Below are positions 28,672-37,036 of a DNA stretch of 64,000 nt, piece after piece. The DNA comes from Nitrosomonas sp. Its GTDB lineage: Bacteria; Pseudomonadota; Gammaproteobacteria; Burkholderiales; Nitrosomonadaceae. The stretch lies in assembly GCF_019752095.1 (NCBI RefSeq), contig NZ_JAIEMO010000009.1, positions 1 to 64,000 on the forward strand, read 5' to 3'. How positions within the stretch are numbered: position 1 is the first letter of the stretch; each line of letters opens with the position of its first letter. Position numbers and translations under genes: made by a program. The notes beneath the pieces are model-generated. The model saw nothing but the letters and a program-made list of their open reading frames with translations. It searched no databases and had not been told where the DNA came from.

Positions 28672-29099
28672 GTGCTTTAAGGTTGAACTGGTTTAATTGT
28701 AGTATGGATGCAAAAATTTTTATTGCTCACTTATACTTCCGTAAATTAATTACAAATCTAAGAAATTAATAAAATAGAGTGTACTGAAGAATTATCTGAT
28801 TTTACAGGTTTAAGAAGAAATGTCGACAATCGAATGTACTTGAAACTGGGCTTTTATTGCTGCCAGTTTTTTGGTTTTCCCCTTGTGGGAATATACAAGC
28901 CGTTCTAATTATTTGATGAAAATTGTTATTACCGTAAGCAATCTTTCTGCATACAGACATTCTTTGGTGAGCTCAACACAATAAACGTCAATTATCAATC
29001 CAGATCGCTGCGATGTTCTGAACCAATGATGAATTCAGATTCACTGATCAATTTTCTTTCCTAGGGGATCAAAATAAATTTTTATAATAGGGGCTTTCT
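28672..29099. other. Intergenic region, nothing recognised
   Basis: About 430 AT-rich bases between two divergent small genes. I see no gene, RNA or clear repeat. Promoters for the flanking genes presumably lie here. Confidence 0.4.
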
Positions 29100-29570
29100 A
29101 TGAAATGGCTTTTCGGGATTATTGTTTTAATCTTGCTTGTAGTATCAGCACGCTTTAGAAAATTTGCAGGTTTTGCTGTTTTGATTTGTATTGTGGGAGG
29201 TGCTTTACTTTGGGGGTATCAAGAATATGAGAAAAATAAATCCAAAAGCAGAATTTCTGCTTCAGAAGTAACTTTGAAAAACATATCTTTTGGAACTAGA
29301 GACAATAATTATGAATTGACGGGACGCATTGTTAATAATTCAGAAAAATATAATTTGAGTGGTCTCCAGCTAAAAATTACTGTAAAAGATTGCGCGAATA
29401 ATGATGATATGCGTTGCATCATTTTTGCAGAAAAAAAAGAATACATCTATCTCTCTATTCCTCCCAGGCAGGCTAGAGATTTTAAAAAAGATATTTATTT
29501 ATACTCAAACCAGAGTATAGAGAATAAGTTAGTATGGGATTACTCGATTGAATATGCGGAGTCAGAATGA
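29100..29570 (+). CDS. Small membrane-anchored protein of unknown function
   Basis: 156 residues. Two hydrophobic segments, ~3-16 (WLFGIIVLILLVVSA) and ~23-41 (GFAVLICIVGGALLWGY), are followed by a soluble domain of ~100 residues. That domain has the beta-sandwich pattern of proteins that carry a noun like FxLYD or DUF-type Ig folds (VTLKNISF, YELTGRIVNNS, GLQLKITVKDC), but I cannot assign it firmly. Last chromosomal gene before the prophage junction. Confidence 0.6.
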   Translation: MKWLFGIIVLILLVVSARFRKFAGFAVLICIVGGALLWGYQEYEKNKSKSRISASEVTLKNISFGTRDNNYELTGRIVNNSEKYNLSGLQLKITVKDCANNDDMRCIIFAEKKEYIYLSIPPRQARDFKKDIYLYSNQSIENKLVWDYSIEYAESE

Positions 29571-29679
29571 AAGAAGTTTGTAAATTTTCTAGTGCTGCTA
29601 AACATCAACCGCTAACAAGAATATGGCGTTGTATGAAAAATACAAGAAATAAAAGGTATGTAGGGAAACCTAGAAAATT

Positions 29680-29735
29680 TGGTGCCGAGAGGGGGAATCG
29701 AACCCCCATGATGTCACCATCGCGGGATTTTGAGT
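29680..29735 (-). other. attL: Prophage attachment site: 3' part of tRNA-Leu(CAA)
   Basis: Read on the minus strand this is the 3' ~56 bases of a tRNA. It shows the anticodon loop CTCAAAA (anticodon CAA), a long class II variable arm GATG-gtga-CATC, the T arm GGGGG-TTCGATT-CCCCC, and an acceptor end TCTCGGC-A-CCA. The bases that should form the 5' half (acceptor, D arm, 5' anticodon stem) are absent and unrelated sequence follows after 29735. A tRNA cut at its anticodon loop, 125 bases from an integrase gene, is the usual junction of a tRNA-integrating phage. The restored full tRNA is expected at the far end of the prophage, outside the window. Confidence 0.88.
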
Positions 29736-29859
29736 CCAGACCCGTATAATTTGCATTCAAATACTTAACTTAGATACTCGTTCCGCAAAAGCATTAGAGC
29801 GGCATCTCTGTCAGCCTTTATCCATGCGGGTCATTTTATTTTTGCGGAACAGAATCCCA

Positions 29860-30882
29860 TTACTTTGTGGGTGTAACTTTATCGCCTTTTCTGGCCTTCA
29901 CATATCGCTCAGTCATCGCAATATTAGAATGTCCCAGTTGCTTTTGAGCTTGCCTGATGTCCCCGCTAGATTCCGTCTTATCCGTTGCCGCCTTGCCGCG
30001 CAAATCCCTGAATTGAAATAGTCGCTGATCTATACCTGCGGCTTCACGCGCTCTGAAGAAATGCCCTTGTAATGTCCTGAGCGTGATCCTTTGCCCATTC
30101 TCGTCAACAATCAGATTGAAACTGCGAATCTTGTATCCTGCTTTGCGCGTCACGATTCTTTGCAGCAATACGGCAAGTTCTCCTTCGATGCTGATTCTGA
30201 TCTTTGCTTTGGTTTTATTCTGTGTGACGGTTAGCATGCCGTCCTGTATGTCGTGATCTGTCATTTTGAGCACGTCCGATGGTCTTTGCCCTGTCAGGTA
30301 TGCCAAATCCATAGCATCTCGCAGTGGTTGGCTTGCTGCCTGGTGCACCGCATTAAATGTGGCGTCGTCAATATAAACGTCTTTGCGGCCTGTCTCTTTG
30401 AATCCTTTAATTCCTGAGCATGGGTTTGGTAGGTCGGTATATCCCCATTCCCTGGCTTTGTTCCAGATGTGGCTGAACAGCGCTTTCTCTCGGTTTGCCC
30501 GGATTGTTTTGCGCCAGTCGAGATATTGCCTGATATGGATTGGTTTGATTTCGCTCAGTGGCGGCGGGGGATTGCCAAAGAATTTATAGAGTTGATCCAG
30601 TTCGCGCAGGTTATCTTTTTGCGTTGCAGGCGCTTTGGTTGGGATGATTTCTTTGATGTATCGATTGGCCGCATACTGAAACGTGATGATTGCCTGGTGA
30701 CGGTCCGGTTGATCCATTTCGATCTCTGACCATTTCTTAATGGCGATGGCGTAATCACAGCCTAGTGGTATTTCTTTTCTCGGTTTAGCTCCGGTGTCGT
30801 AGTAATACCAAGTCTTTGCGCTACGTTTACGCGCGCGCATGCGTTTGGGCAAATTTTTATTTATTGTGGGTGCTCTACCCAT
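29860..30882 (-). CDS. int: Phage tyrosine integrase
   Basis: 340 residues. Site-specific recombinase that joins phage and tRNA-Leu attachment sites. An N-terminal basic segment and SAM-like core-binding domain (residues ~60-150) precede the catalytic domain. Catalytic signatures are TGQRPSDVL (first Arg, ~200), FRDLRGKAATD (second Arg box, with Arg-Asp-Leu-Arg in place of the usual His-x-x-Arg), and LGHSNIAMTERYV (His and the nucleophile Tyr). It lies next to the attachment site and overlaps the DUF4224 gene by eight bases. Confidence 0.95.
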   Translation of the reverse strand: MGRAPTINKNLPKRMRARKRSAKTWYYYDTGAKPRKEIPLGCDYAIAIKKWSEIEMDQPDRHQAIITFQYAANRYIKEIIPTKAPATQKDNLRELDQLYKFFGNPPPPLSEIKPIHIRQYLDWRKTIRANREKALFSHIWNKAREWGYTDLPNPCSGIKGFKETGRKDVYIDDATFNAVHQAASQPLRDAMDLAYLTGQRPSDVLKMTDHDIQDGMLTVTQNKTKAKIRISIEGELAVLLQRIVTRKAGYKIRSFNLIVDENGQRITLRTLQGHFFRAREAAGIDQRLFQFRDLRGKAATDKTESSGDIRQAQKQLGHSNIAMTERYVKARKGDKVTPTK

Positions 30883-31087
30883 GATGATTTAAAATTGATG
30901 GTTCCCATGCTGCTTTTGGTTTGTTTGAAATTTCTTTACCTTCGACGGATGCTTTTGGCACTACTGGACGTCCAGAAGGGTTCACAAAAAAGGCTATTCC
31001 CATTGTCCGCAATGCTGCAACCTGGCCGGATTTCGTTTTCTTTCCGGTCAGTATAGCAACATCGTCGGGGTCAAGGAATATGCTCAT
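30875..31087 (-). CDS. DUF4224 family protein
   Basis: 70 residues beginning FLDPDDVAILTGKKTKSGQ with GIAFFVNPSGRPVV following, the pattern of DUF4224 proteins. These small proteins are typically encoded just before phage integrases. A role as a recombination directionality factor or integrase regulator is plausible from position and size but is not established. It overlaps the integrase start by eight bases, so the two are probably co-translated. Confidence 0.8.
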   Translation of the reverse strand: MSIFLDPDDVAILTGKKTKSGQVAALRTMGIAFFVNPSGRPVVPKASVEGKEISNKPKAAWEPSILNHHG

Positions 31088-31096
31088 TTTTTGTGA

Positions 31097-31399
31097 TTAT
31101 CTTAAATGTAATTTATTCCGATTGCCCATTGCATGAGCATAGCCGCCGCTTTGATCTTCAGGGCCTGGATTTTTTAATTGTTCTTTAAAGAATCCGGTAG
31201 ATGTTACCAGGCCAGTCTGGCGCGTGAATTCGATCTCGGCCTTTGCGGTGTTGATGATGACCTGCGCCGTGTCTCCGATTGCCTTGGCGCGTTCTATATC
31301 CATCGGTTTATCTTTATCCTTGAGCTGCCTGATCGTGTCGAACAGGATCGATCTCAGTGTCGTGATGTCGCTTTTTTCTTCGTCCGTAGTAGGTTCCAT
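31097..31399 (-). CDS. Small phage protein of unknown function
   Basis: 100 residues, helical and charged (TTLRSILFDTIRQLKDKDKPMDIERAKAIGDTAQVIINTAKAEIEF). Similar short helical proteins of unknown role occur in early regions of many phages. The ATG follows a strong AAGGAG five bases away, which supports it as real even though its first 86 bases overlap the end of the HNH gene. Located in the leftward early operon. Confidence 0.7.
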   Translation of the reverse strand: MEPTTDEEKSDITTLRSILFDTIRQLKDKDKPMDIERAKAIGDTAQVIINTAKAEIEFTRQTGLVTSTGFFKEQLKNPGPEDQSGGYAHAMGNRNKLHLR

Positions 31400-32003
31400 T
31401 TATTCTCCTTGTGAGCGATGTTTTCAAATAGACAACTTCTTTCAATTCTTTTGGCAGCGTATGGACCGTATTCATCTGCATTAGCTGAGCTCTGGTTACC
31501 AGTTGAAGGTTTTCGACCTCGCAGTTTTGTTTGTTACCATCTTTAAATATCAGGGCGAATCCTTTGGGAGGATATTTTCCGTGGCGTTTTTTCCAATTTT
31601 CCCGGTGCAATAGCCTGAACTTGTGCATTCCACTTTCTACTTTTATCTCGATGTAACCGTCTTTAGAGATTCTTGTTGCTCCAATCGGTCTTTGGTTCGG
31701 CGGTATTGTTCCGGGTTTAAATTGCGTTTGCTTTGAACGTCCACCTGCTTCGTAGCTGATGCCCTTGTTCCAAGGTTTCGCGCCTGGTTTTATTCGTCCT
31801 GACGGGCAAATGCCATATTTTTCACAGTAAGCCTGGCTCTTCTTGATGCCCATTTTTTTTGCTTTGTGATTGATTGATCTGCGATCAATTGAACCACCAA
31901 GCAGCGATTCCATCTCTTGCGGCGTTGAATCAGCATAGTGATCTTTGATGATCTGCTTTTGCTCGTCAGAGAAATGGTGACGTTTTCTTGTGTGCTTGGG
32001 CAT
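31314..32003 (-). CDS. HNH endonuclease, homing-type
   Basis: 229 residues. The N-terminal ~60 residues resemble a helix-turn-helix DNA-binding segment (FSDEQKQIIKDHYADSTPQEM). The nuclease core is at ~130-185 (LLHRENWKKRHGKYPPKG, then DGNKQNCEVENLQLVT), the HNH_3 pattern with His and Asn residues of the betabetaalpha-metal motif. Such free-standing enzymes are common homing or nicking genes in phages. Its 3' end overlaps the next gene by 86 bases, suggesting a late arrival in the operon. Confidence 0.8.
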   Translation of the reverse strand: MPKHTRKRHHFSDEQKQIIKDHYADSTPQEMESLLGGSIDRRSINHKAKKMGIKKSQAYCEKYGICPSGRIKPGAKPWNKGISYEAGGRSKQTQFKPGTIPPNQRPIGATRISKDGYIEIKVESGMHKFRLLHRENWKKRHGKYPPKGFALIFKDGNKQNCEVENLQLVTRAQLMQMNTVHTLPKELKEVVYLKTSLTRRINGTYYGRRKKRHHDTEIDPVRHDQAAQG

Positions 32004-32011
32004 GATTTCAA

Positions 32012-32293
32012 TTAGAAACTAAAGACAAGGAATCCCAGGCAAACGAAAGTAACAGTACATGAAACGATCATCATGACTGTCGAGTATGATGATTTATCCA
32101 TTTCGTGGAGTTTATTTATTCTCTCTATCTCAGTCATCTTACGCCAGAATGTGACTTGATCATCTTTATTGCGGTCAATTACCTCGTTTTTCCTTATTGT
32201 TCTGTAGCATCTATCCAATTGATTGTTTACTATCATGAATGCATCTTTAATTGCGGTTCGTGAATTTTCTTGGTCTTTGTCTGTAGTTGTCAT
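32012..32293 (-). CDS. Small C-tail membrane protein
   Basis: 93 residues. Residues 1-70 are charged helix, and residues ~73-92 (VMMIVSCTVTFVCLGFLVF) form a single membrane helix at the very end. No family recognised. In the early operon between HNH and ssb. Membrane-anchored early phage proteins sometimes act in exclusion of other phages, but nothing in the sequence proves this. Confidence 0.55.
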   Translation of the reverse strand: MTTTDKDQENSRTAIKDAFMIVNNQLDRCYRTIRKNEVIDRNKDDQVTFWRKMTEIERINKLHEMDKSSYSTVMMIVSCTVTFVCLGFLVFSF

Positions 32294-32332
32294 TTCTTTA
32301 AATCCTCAATAAGGTTGTATGTCAGGTGCCCG

Positions 32333-32779
32333 CTAAAATGGGATATCCAGATCGTCGTCACCAAATCCGCTATTATTACCGCCGTCTGCGCGAGCATTGC
32401 TTGGGGTGGATTTGCTTTCAGAATCTGATTCATCTGCGTTTCCAGTTAATTTGTTTCCCAGCATCTTCATATCTTCAGCAACAATCTGCGTGGTGTACCG
32501 TTCAATGTTTTGCTTGTCAGTCCATTTCTTGGTTTCAAGGCGCCCTTCGATATAAACTGAACGGCCTTTCTTGAGATATTCACCTGCGATTTCCGCAAGC
32601 TTGCGATACATCACTACGCGATGCCATTCGGTTTTGCTCTGCTTCTCACCGTTCTTGTCTTTCCATGTGTCCGTTGTGGCCAGGGTGATTGTAGTAACCG
32701 CATCACCGTTGGGCATGTAGCGAGTTTCAGGGTCTTTCCCGAGGTTGCCTATGAGTATTACTTTATTGACTGATGCCAT
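32333..32779 (-). CDS. ssb: Single-stranded DNA-binding protein
   Basis: 148 residues. The OB fold occupies 1-110 ([34 protein letters not shown]). A flexible Gly/Asn/Asp linker follows, and the acidic tip DDDLDIPF is the tail by which SSB recruits replication proteins. It coats single-stranded DNA in phage replication and recombination. Phage-encoded copy within the leftward early operon. Confidence 0.95.
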   Translation of the reverse strand: MASVNKVILIGNLGKDPETRYMPNGDAVTTITLATTDTWKDKNGEKQSKTEWHRVVMYRKLAEIAGEYLKKGRSVYIEGRLETKKWTDKQNIERYTTQIVAEDMKMLGNKLTGNADESDSESKSTPSNARADGGNNSGFGDDDLDIPF

Positions 32780-32791
32780 TTGGTGATCTCT

Positions 32792-33784
32792 TTATTCGTT
32801 AGCGTATTTTTTCCGGTCACCGGACTTGTGCACGTAACTTCCGACTGTTTGTGCTCTGTCATCAAGCAGCTCTTTCAGCTCGTCATCGATTCCGGTGTGT
32901 TTTTTGGGTTTATTAATCACTTGCGCTGGTTCGATTACATTTGGTTTTGATTCCTGATGCGGACTATTCTCGAGTTGAAGTATTTTATTTTTCAGTACAT
33001 CTATGACCAGCTTCTTTGCAGCCGCAATTTGATCCGACTTGGCGCCTGATTCGCTGGAATCTTTTTGGTGAAAGTCAAATGCTCGGAGCGCGCGGCAGAT
33101 GATTTCTTCTTTGTATAAGCGCGTTTGCGCTTTGCCGTCATTGACCTGCCTTACGAGCGACATCGCAGCTACAGACATGCTCTGGAAATCCAGCAGGCAC
33201 AGTGCGCGGTATTGTTGCATCGCATAATCAGCATCGCCGCCATTAAGGATGGTAATGCAGGCAGCCAGTTTCACTGGCGCGGAGGAGTAAAATACTCTGG
33301 CCGTGCCGCAGAATTTTACCAGCTCCTTGGCGACGTCAAACAACCCAGTATTCATGAGTGGGCGCATCTGATCAATCGGTATTGTTCTGCGCTGGTTGTA
33401 ATATATTTGCCCTGCAGCATTCAGGACGTCGGTTACTCGCTTGTTTTCCGCGAGAATGTCGGACATGTTGCGACGGATGCCAGTGTCGGTGACTTCATAA
33501 GCGCTCATTGACAGGCCCATGACGACAGCGCTTCTGATCGTCACTCCGGATTTAACCACGGCCATCAGTCTGTGATGTGCGTCCCTGAGTTGGCCATTTC
33601 TATCAATGCCGATGCCCTGGCTTGTGACCCGCCATTCTCCCCTGGCCATCGATCCGGCCAGGATGTCTACATGCCAAGAGCGAATCTTCCTGTTGCCGGG
33701 GCTGGTGCTCAGTAAATGCCGGGCAATGTCCGGATTGATATCCATGATGACGGATTCTTCTTGTTGCCTTTCGAAGTCAAACAT
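32792..33784 (-). CDS. ParB-like phage protein
   Basis: 330 residues. The first ~130 residues match the ParB/Srx-type domain found in many phage proteins (MARGEWRVTSQGIGIDRNGQL followed by RDAHHRLMAVV). In plasmid ParB this fold binds CTP. The C-terminal half is helical and ends in a low-complexity charged tail. No partner ParA gene is seen, so a role in partition is unlikely; a nuclease or DNA-binding role is possible. Directly downstream of the small membrane gene in the operon. Confidence 0.7.
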   Translation of the reverse strand: MFDFERQQEESVIMDINPDIARHLLSTSPGNRKIRSWHVDILAGSMARGEWRVTSQGIGIDRNGQLRDAHHRLMAVVKSGVTIRSAVVMGLSMSAYEVTDTGIRRNMSDILAENKRVTDVLNAAGQIYYNQRRTIPIDQMRPLMNTGLFDVAKELVKFCGTARVFYSSAPVKLAACITILNGGDADYAMQQYRALCLLDFQSMSVAAMSLVRQVNDGKAQTRLYKEEIICRALRAFDFHQKDSSESGAKSDQIAAAKKLVIDVLKNKILQLENSPHQESKPNVIEPAQVINKPKKHTGIDDELKELLDDRAQTVGSYVHKSGDRKKYANE

Positions 33785-33799
33785 TTTCAGTGGCTCCTA

Positions 33800-33979
33800 T
33801 TATTTAATGCACTGCGCAGCAGCTGCAGCTTGCACTTCATTCAAATATGATTCACGGTCCATCTTGTCCAACCAGCTGAGCAATAACATCAGGGCAATGG
33901 CTGCAAGGATGTGAGGCACATATTTGCGTAACCAGCCAGGTTGGTTGGCGCGAAAGTCTTTGGTGTCGTATGGGATCAT
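33800..33979 (-). CDS. 59-residue single-helix membrane protein
   Basis: A short gene with ATG at 33979 and TAA at 33800-33802. The product has a hydrophobic segment at ~23-37 (HILAAIALMLLLSW), a short acidic stretch, and the tail VQAAAAAQCIK. The ATG overlaps the dNMP kinase stop by four bases (ATGA), and GGAGG lies just upstream on the minus strand. Coupled translation argues that it is real. Function unknown. Confidence 0.6.
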   Translation of the reverse strand: MIPYDTKDFRANQPGWLRKYVPHILAAIALMLLLSWLDKMDRESYLNEVQAAAAAQCIK

Positions 33980-34572
33980 GATTCCTCCGTTATGGATGGA
34001 TGCAGAATCAAATTAATTTTCTCGGCCAGCTGATCGATGTCGCAGTCATTGACGATGACAATGTCGCGCTCTTTATCCACGTCCATTAGTTTTGCGCTGG
34101 TGTGCGTTGTGTTGATTTCGTACGGGTTGCTCGGTCTGTGGATATGCCAGATCGTGCCGCCCTGGCTGCGGATGTAGTCGTATTCGTTTTGGAATCGCAC
34201 ATCGGTTGCAACGATTCCTTCAATGTAGGCGTTACCGGCTGCTGCGAGCTTGCTTAAATAATCTATTTTTCTGTCTGCAATCTTTACCCAAACGTCGCAA
34301 TCGACATAATTCCTTCCCCATTCCGTTCCCAGCGTTTGCATTAGTTGCCGTGGAGATTTGTCGCATAATTCCGGTATCTGGATTTCTTTAAGATTGCGGT
34401 CAGTGAAATAACTTTTAGATACTCTGAAGCCTGCAACGAGCATATCGATCAGCGGCTCGGCAAAAGATACGCTCCGGAATTCCTGAGTTGCGCAGAGTAT
34501 TTCCGCGACAGTATCCTTGCCGCAACCTGCGGGACCGTGTAGGCCGATTATTTTGATTGGTGTGTGATCCAT
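33976..34572 (-). CDS. Phage deoxynucleoside monophosphate kinase
   Basis: 198 residues from the ATG at 34572, which has GAGG eight bases upstream; an in-frame codon at 34584 is less likely. Walker A is IIGLHGPAGCGKDTVAEIL at ~8-26. DKSPRQLMQTLGTEWGR and VATDVRFQNEYDYI match the T4/phage dNMP kinase family, which phosphorylates dNMPs to feed viral DNA synthesis. Leftward early operon; ends in a four-base overlap with the next small gene. Confidence 0.88.
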   Translation of the reverse strand: MDHTPIKIIGLHGPAGCGKDTVAEILCATQEFRSVSFAEPLIDMLVAGFRVSKSYFTDRNLKEIQIPELCDKSPRQLMQTLGTEWGRNYVDCDVWVKIADRKIDYLSKLAAAGNAYIEGIVATDVRFQNEYDYIRSQGGTIWHIHRPSNPYEINTTHTSAKLMDVDKERDIVIVNDCDIDQLAEKINLILHPSITEES

Positions 34573-34632
34573 AATTTTCCTCAAGCATCCTGATCAGTTC
34601 GCGATTATGTGCAAACTGATCAGGGGATGAAT

Positions 34633-35490
34633 TTAATTTGCAGCGCCAAAAAATAGCGGAACGCCTGTCGCAATTTTGATTTTGTTAATCATGTTTTTTG
34701 TGGCATCTTCTAGCACTTTGTCGTTGCGTATTAATTCGTACCAGAATATCAAATTCCCTTCTTTAACGCGGTATCGTAGGCGTGCCGTGATCTGATATGC
34801 ATCGCCATTCCAGAATACGGGTATGCCGATGGCGATTTTTTCAAACAGTTTCATTTGTGAGAGCGTTTGATTATCGTCGTCCTGCACAAAACTCATGTTG
34901 ACTCCCCCATTTTGCAATCTGATGGCTGATTTAAATCGCATATCCTGATTGGCCTGGAATGATGTTGCCATTTCAAGCAATTGTTGGCCGGTAGGATAGC
35001 CATCAACCGCGGCGATATCTTGTAGGTTTTCTTCGATGAATAAAGCCATTGATAATTGACTTAATGGCTCCTTGTTTTTTCCGATCCATCGATCCCATTC
35101 TTCTGAGAATTCAGGCTTGTATTTGGCCGTTAGGTCTTTCCAATTTTGCGAATCGATTTCTCCAGTGTTGGGTCCGTGATCGTTAAATATGCAATTGAAA
35201 TCAATTTTAGATTTGCGGTAGTCTGTGTCACAATAAATAGTTGTGAATTCCTTCTCTTTGTGCCGGTTGATGTATTCGATGAAACTATCAGCATCGTGCA
35301 TCGTTACTGATCCATTCTTTCTTGCGGGAATCGACATCAGTTTTTCATCGTCACGGTCTTCCAGTTTCCAACCTGGTGGTAGTGCAACGCGGCGTGTGTT
35401 ATAACGACTTGCTATTTCTATTGGCTGGATTTTAGATGCCAGGTCAACAATAGCCTGTGTTTCGCTGTTCTTGATTTCTAAGTTATCCAT
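34633..35490 (-). CDS. DUF2303 (YfdQ-like) phage protein
   Basis: 285 residues resembling the DUF2303 family. The N-terminal part includes LPPGWKLEDRDDEKL and DADSFIEYINRHK, followed by TIYCDTDYRKSKIDFNCIF and EFSEEWDRWIG. The family is found in early or recombination regions of many prophages; its biochemical role is unknown. It lies two bases from the next upstream gene, and both probably form a unit. Confidence 0.78.
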   Translation of the reverse strand: MDNLEIKNSETQAIVDLASKIQPIEIASRYNTRRVALPPGWKLEDRDDEKLMSIPARKNGSVTMHDADSFIEYINRHKEKEFTTIYCDTDYRKSKIDFNCIFNDHGPNTGEIDSQNWKDLTAKYKPEFSEEWDRWIGKNKEPLSQLSMALFIEENLQDIAAVDGYPTGQQLLEMATSFQANQDMRFKSAIRLQNGGVNMSFVQDDDNQTLSQMKLFEKIAIGIPVFWNGDAYQITARLRYRVKEGNLIFWYELIRNDKVLEDATKNMINKIKIATGVPLFFGAAN

Positions 35491-35492
35491 GA

Positions 35493-35834
35493 TTATTTAT
35501 TGACCTCTATTGTTTTTAATGGTTTGGTGGCTTCATCAACAACAGTCAGATTGAGCTTTTGTTGATGCGGGTTATCCGGGGTTAATGTGCCGTCTTCGGT
35601 GGCGAATAGCAGTGCTTCCATCGGTTCATCGGCCGGCATGTTGGCTTTGAATTTGCCGGTGATCTGCATGGCGCCATTCTTAACAATTTTCTTGACGCTG
35701 ATTTTTAGATCGATGCTGCCTGGCTTTCCGGATTCGTTAACCTTTTGCACCAGCTCGGCCAGTTTGTCGCTGGCTGAGCTGATAAAGAATCCGTTTCCGA
35801 TGTGGTGTAGCGTATCTGTTATGGGTTTGCTCAT
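35493..35834 (-). CDS. Phage early protein of unknown function
   Basis: 113 residues, not recognised. Mixed alpha/beta with several lysine-rich strands (IDLKISVKKIVKNGAMQITGK), ending KPLKTIEVNK. No membrane segment. Paired with the DUF2303 gene (two-base gap); proteins of this size frequently precede DUF2303 genes in prophages, suggesting a functional pair. Confidence 0.6.
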   Translation of the reverse strand: MSKPITDTLHHIGNGFFISSASDKLAELVQKVNESGKPGSIDLKISVKKIVKNGAMQITGKFKANMPADEPMEALLFATEDGTLTPDNPHQQKLNLTVVDEATKPLKTIEVNK

Positions 35835-35870
35835 GATGTTTGTCCTGGTTGTCTGAATTAGTTTGTTGGA

Positions 35871-36416
35871 TTAAGAAGCAATCTCGAACGGCTCAACAAC
35901 TCTGATTCTTTTCTGTTGTTGCGCGTCTTGTTTTGGTGCGGGTGGTGTGAAGAACATAACGTTTTCTTTGCTGCAGCCGAGTTCACAAAGTGCTTTGATG
36001 ATCGATGGCGCTGCGTACATTGCGCCGTCGGTTTGTTCCTCTATGCCAAGTTCCAACAGAACCTCATTGAGCGAGAAAATGTCGCCTTTCTTTTCTGCGA
36101 TAAATTTTTCCAGGCGGTCATGGTATGGGTCTTGCTGTGGGTGGTCGCGGCGCATGGTTCTCAGTATGTGTTCTTGTATTTCAACGAATGCTGCGTTGAT
36201 GCTGATGAACTGGATGCTGGCATCTTGCCGGTGTGGGGTAAATGGGCCGTCCTCTAGTTTCATGACTGCCAGGGTGTTATTGGGTAATGGAACGTTCAGA
36301 TCGTGCTCAAATACCAGTCTTCCCGGTTGGTAAAAGTTTTGCAGTGCTTCTACTTCTTCGAGCATGAGTTTATCTTCGTAGTGATAAACGATGATTCCTG
36401 GTGAGTTGTTGTTCAT
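35871..36416 (-). CDS. Phage early protein of unknown function
   Basis: 181 residues, no family recognised. The sequence looks soluble, with an acidic central helix region (LEKFIAEKKGDIFSLNEVLLELGI) and a Gln-rich C-terminal part (PAPKQDAQQQKRIRVVEPFEI). A good AGGAGG-like site lies upstream on the minus strand. Second gene from the leftward early promoter. Confidence 0.6.
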   Translation of the reverse strand: MNNNSPGIIVYHYEDKLMLEEVEALQNFYQPGRLVFEHDLNVPLPNNTLAVMKLEDGPFTPHRQDASIQFISINAAFVEIQEHILRTMRRDHPQQDPYHDRLEKFIAEKKGDIFSLNEVLLELGIEEQTDGAMYAAPSIIKALCELGCSKENVMFFTPPAPKQDAQQQKRIRVVEPFEIAS

Positions 36417-36463
36417 GATTCCTCCTTAAACCGGGCAGATGCCCGGTATCGATTCTTGATTAA

Positions 36464-36772
36464 TTACTTGACCGGCACGCACTCAACGTTGCCGATGACC
36501 TGAAAATTGCCGAATGTGCCGGAAAATGAGGCGGGTAAAATATTAAGCATGCCGTTTAACGCTAAGTCTTTGGCTGCGTTGCATGCGCTTAGATTATTGA
36601 ACCTGGCGTTATAGTGGCTGGTGAATGGCACGTGCCATGCTTGGTTGTACATTGATGCATTGACGTGAGTGACTGATCCAATTAGCTGGTGCGGCACCAC
36701 GGTTGTTGCATTCGCGGCATTAACTAAAAACGATGATGCGATCAGAATTACAAAGATAGGCAATAATTTCAT
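36464..36772 (-). CDS. Small exported protein, first gene of the leftward early operon
   Basis: 102 residues with a clear Sec signal peptide: MKLLPIFVILIASSFL, then cleavage near VNAANATTV around 19-23. The mature ~80 residues contain two cysteines (LSACNAAKD and VECVPVK) that could form a disulfide in the periplasm. No family recognised. It starts about 75 bases from the consensus leftward promoter, so it would be among the first phage products made. A periplasmic role such as blocking DNA entry of a second phage is possible but speculative. Confidence 0.7.
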   Translation of the reverse strand: MKLLPIFVILIASSFLVNAANATTVVPHQLIGSVTHVNASMYNQAWHVPFTSHYNARFNNLSACNAAKDLALNGMLNILPASFSGTFGNFQVIGNVECVPVK

Positions 36773-36844
36773 TTTTATAAATCTCCAAAGTTATTTAAGT
36801 TTTTATCAACTGTCTCGGTCTAGTGAGTTTTTGTTGATGTGGCA

Positions 36845-36887
36845 ATATTAAACAACTTGTTTAGTAATTGTCAACATAATGTTTAAA
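36845..36887 (-). promoter_or_regulatory. Leftward early promoter with two repressor operators
   Basis: On the minus strand TTGACA (36869-36874) and TAATAT (36845-36850) are separated by 18 bases, a near-consensus sigma-70 promoter firing toward 36772. Operator one at 36847-36865 reads ATTAAACA-ACT-TGTTTAGT, between and over the -10. Operator two at 36869-36887 reads TGTCAACA-TAA-TGTTTAAA, over the -35. A further TGTTTAAA half-site starts at 36891. The same dyad recurs at the rightward promoter. Confidence 0.8.
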
Positions 36888-37036
36888 TTCTGTTTAAAAT
36901 ATTATTCTGAGGTGGTGTTCTTGGTGAAGAAAAGTGATGGGTGTGGTGGTTTGTGGGGGGCTGCTAATTGTTGCAATTATTTATATGTGATTACATCATA
37001 TGTGGTTAAATATTTGAATTTCTATATCTATAAAAA

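Noticed and set aside
29567..29749. 60-codon frame crossing the tRNA fragment
   Set aside because: It reads the tRNA remnant in part; no protein features.
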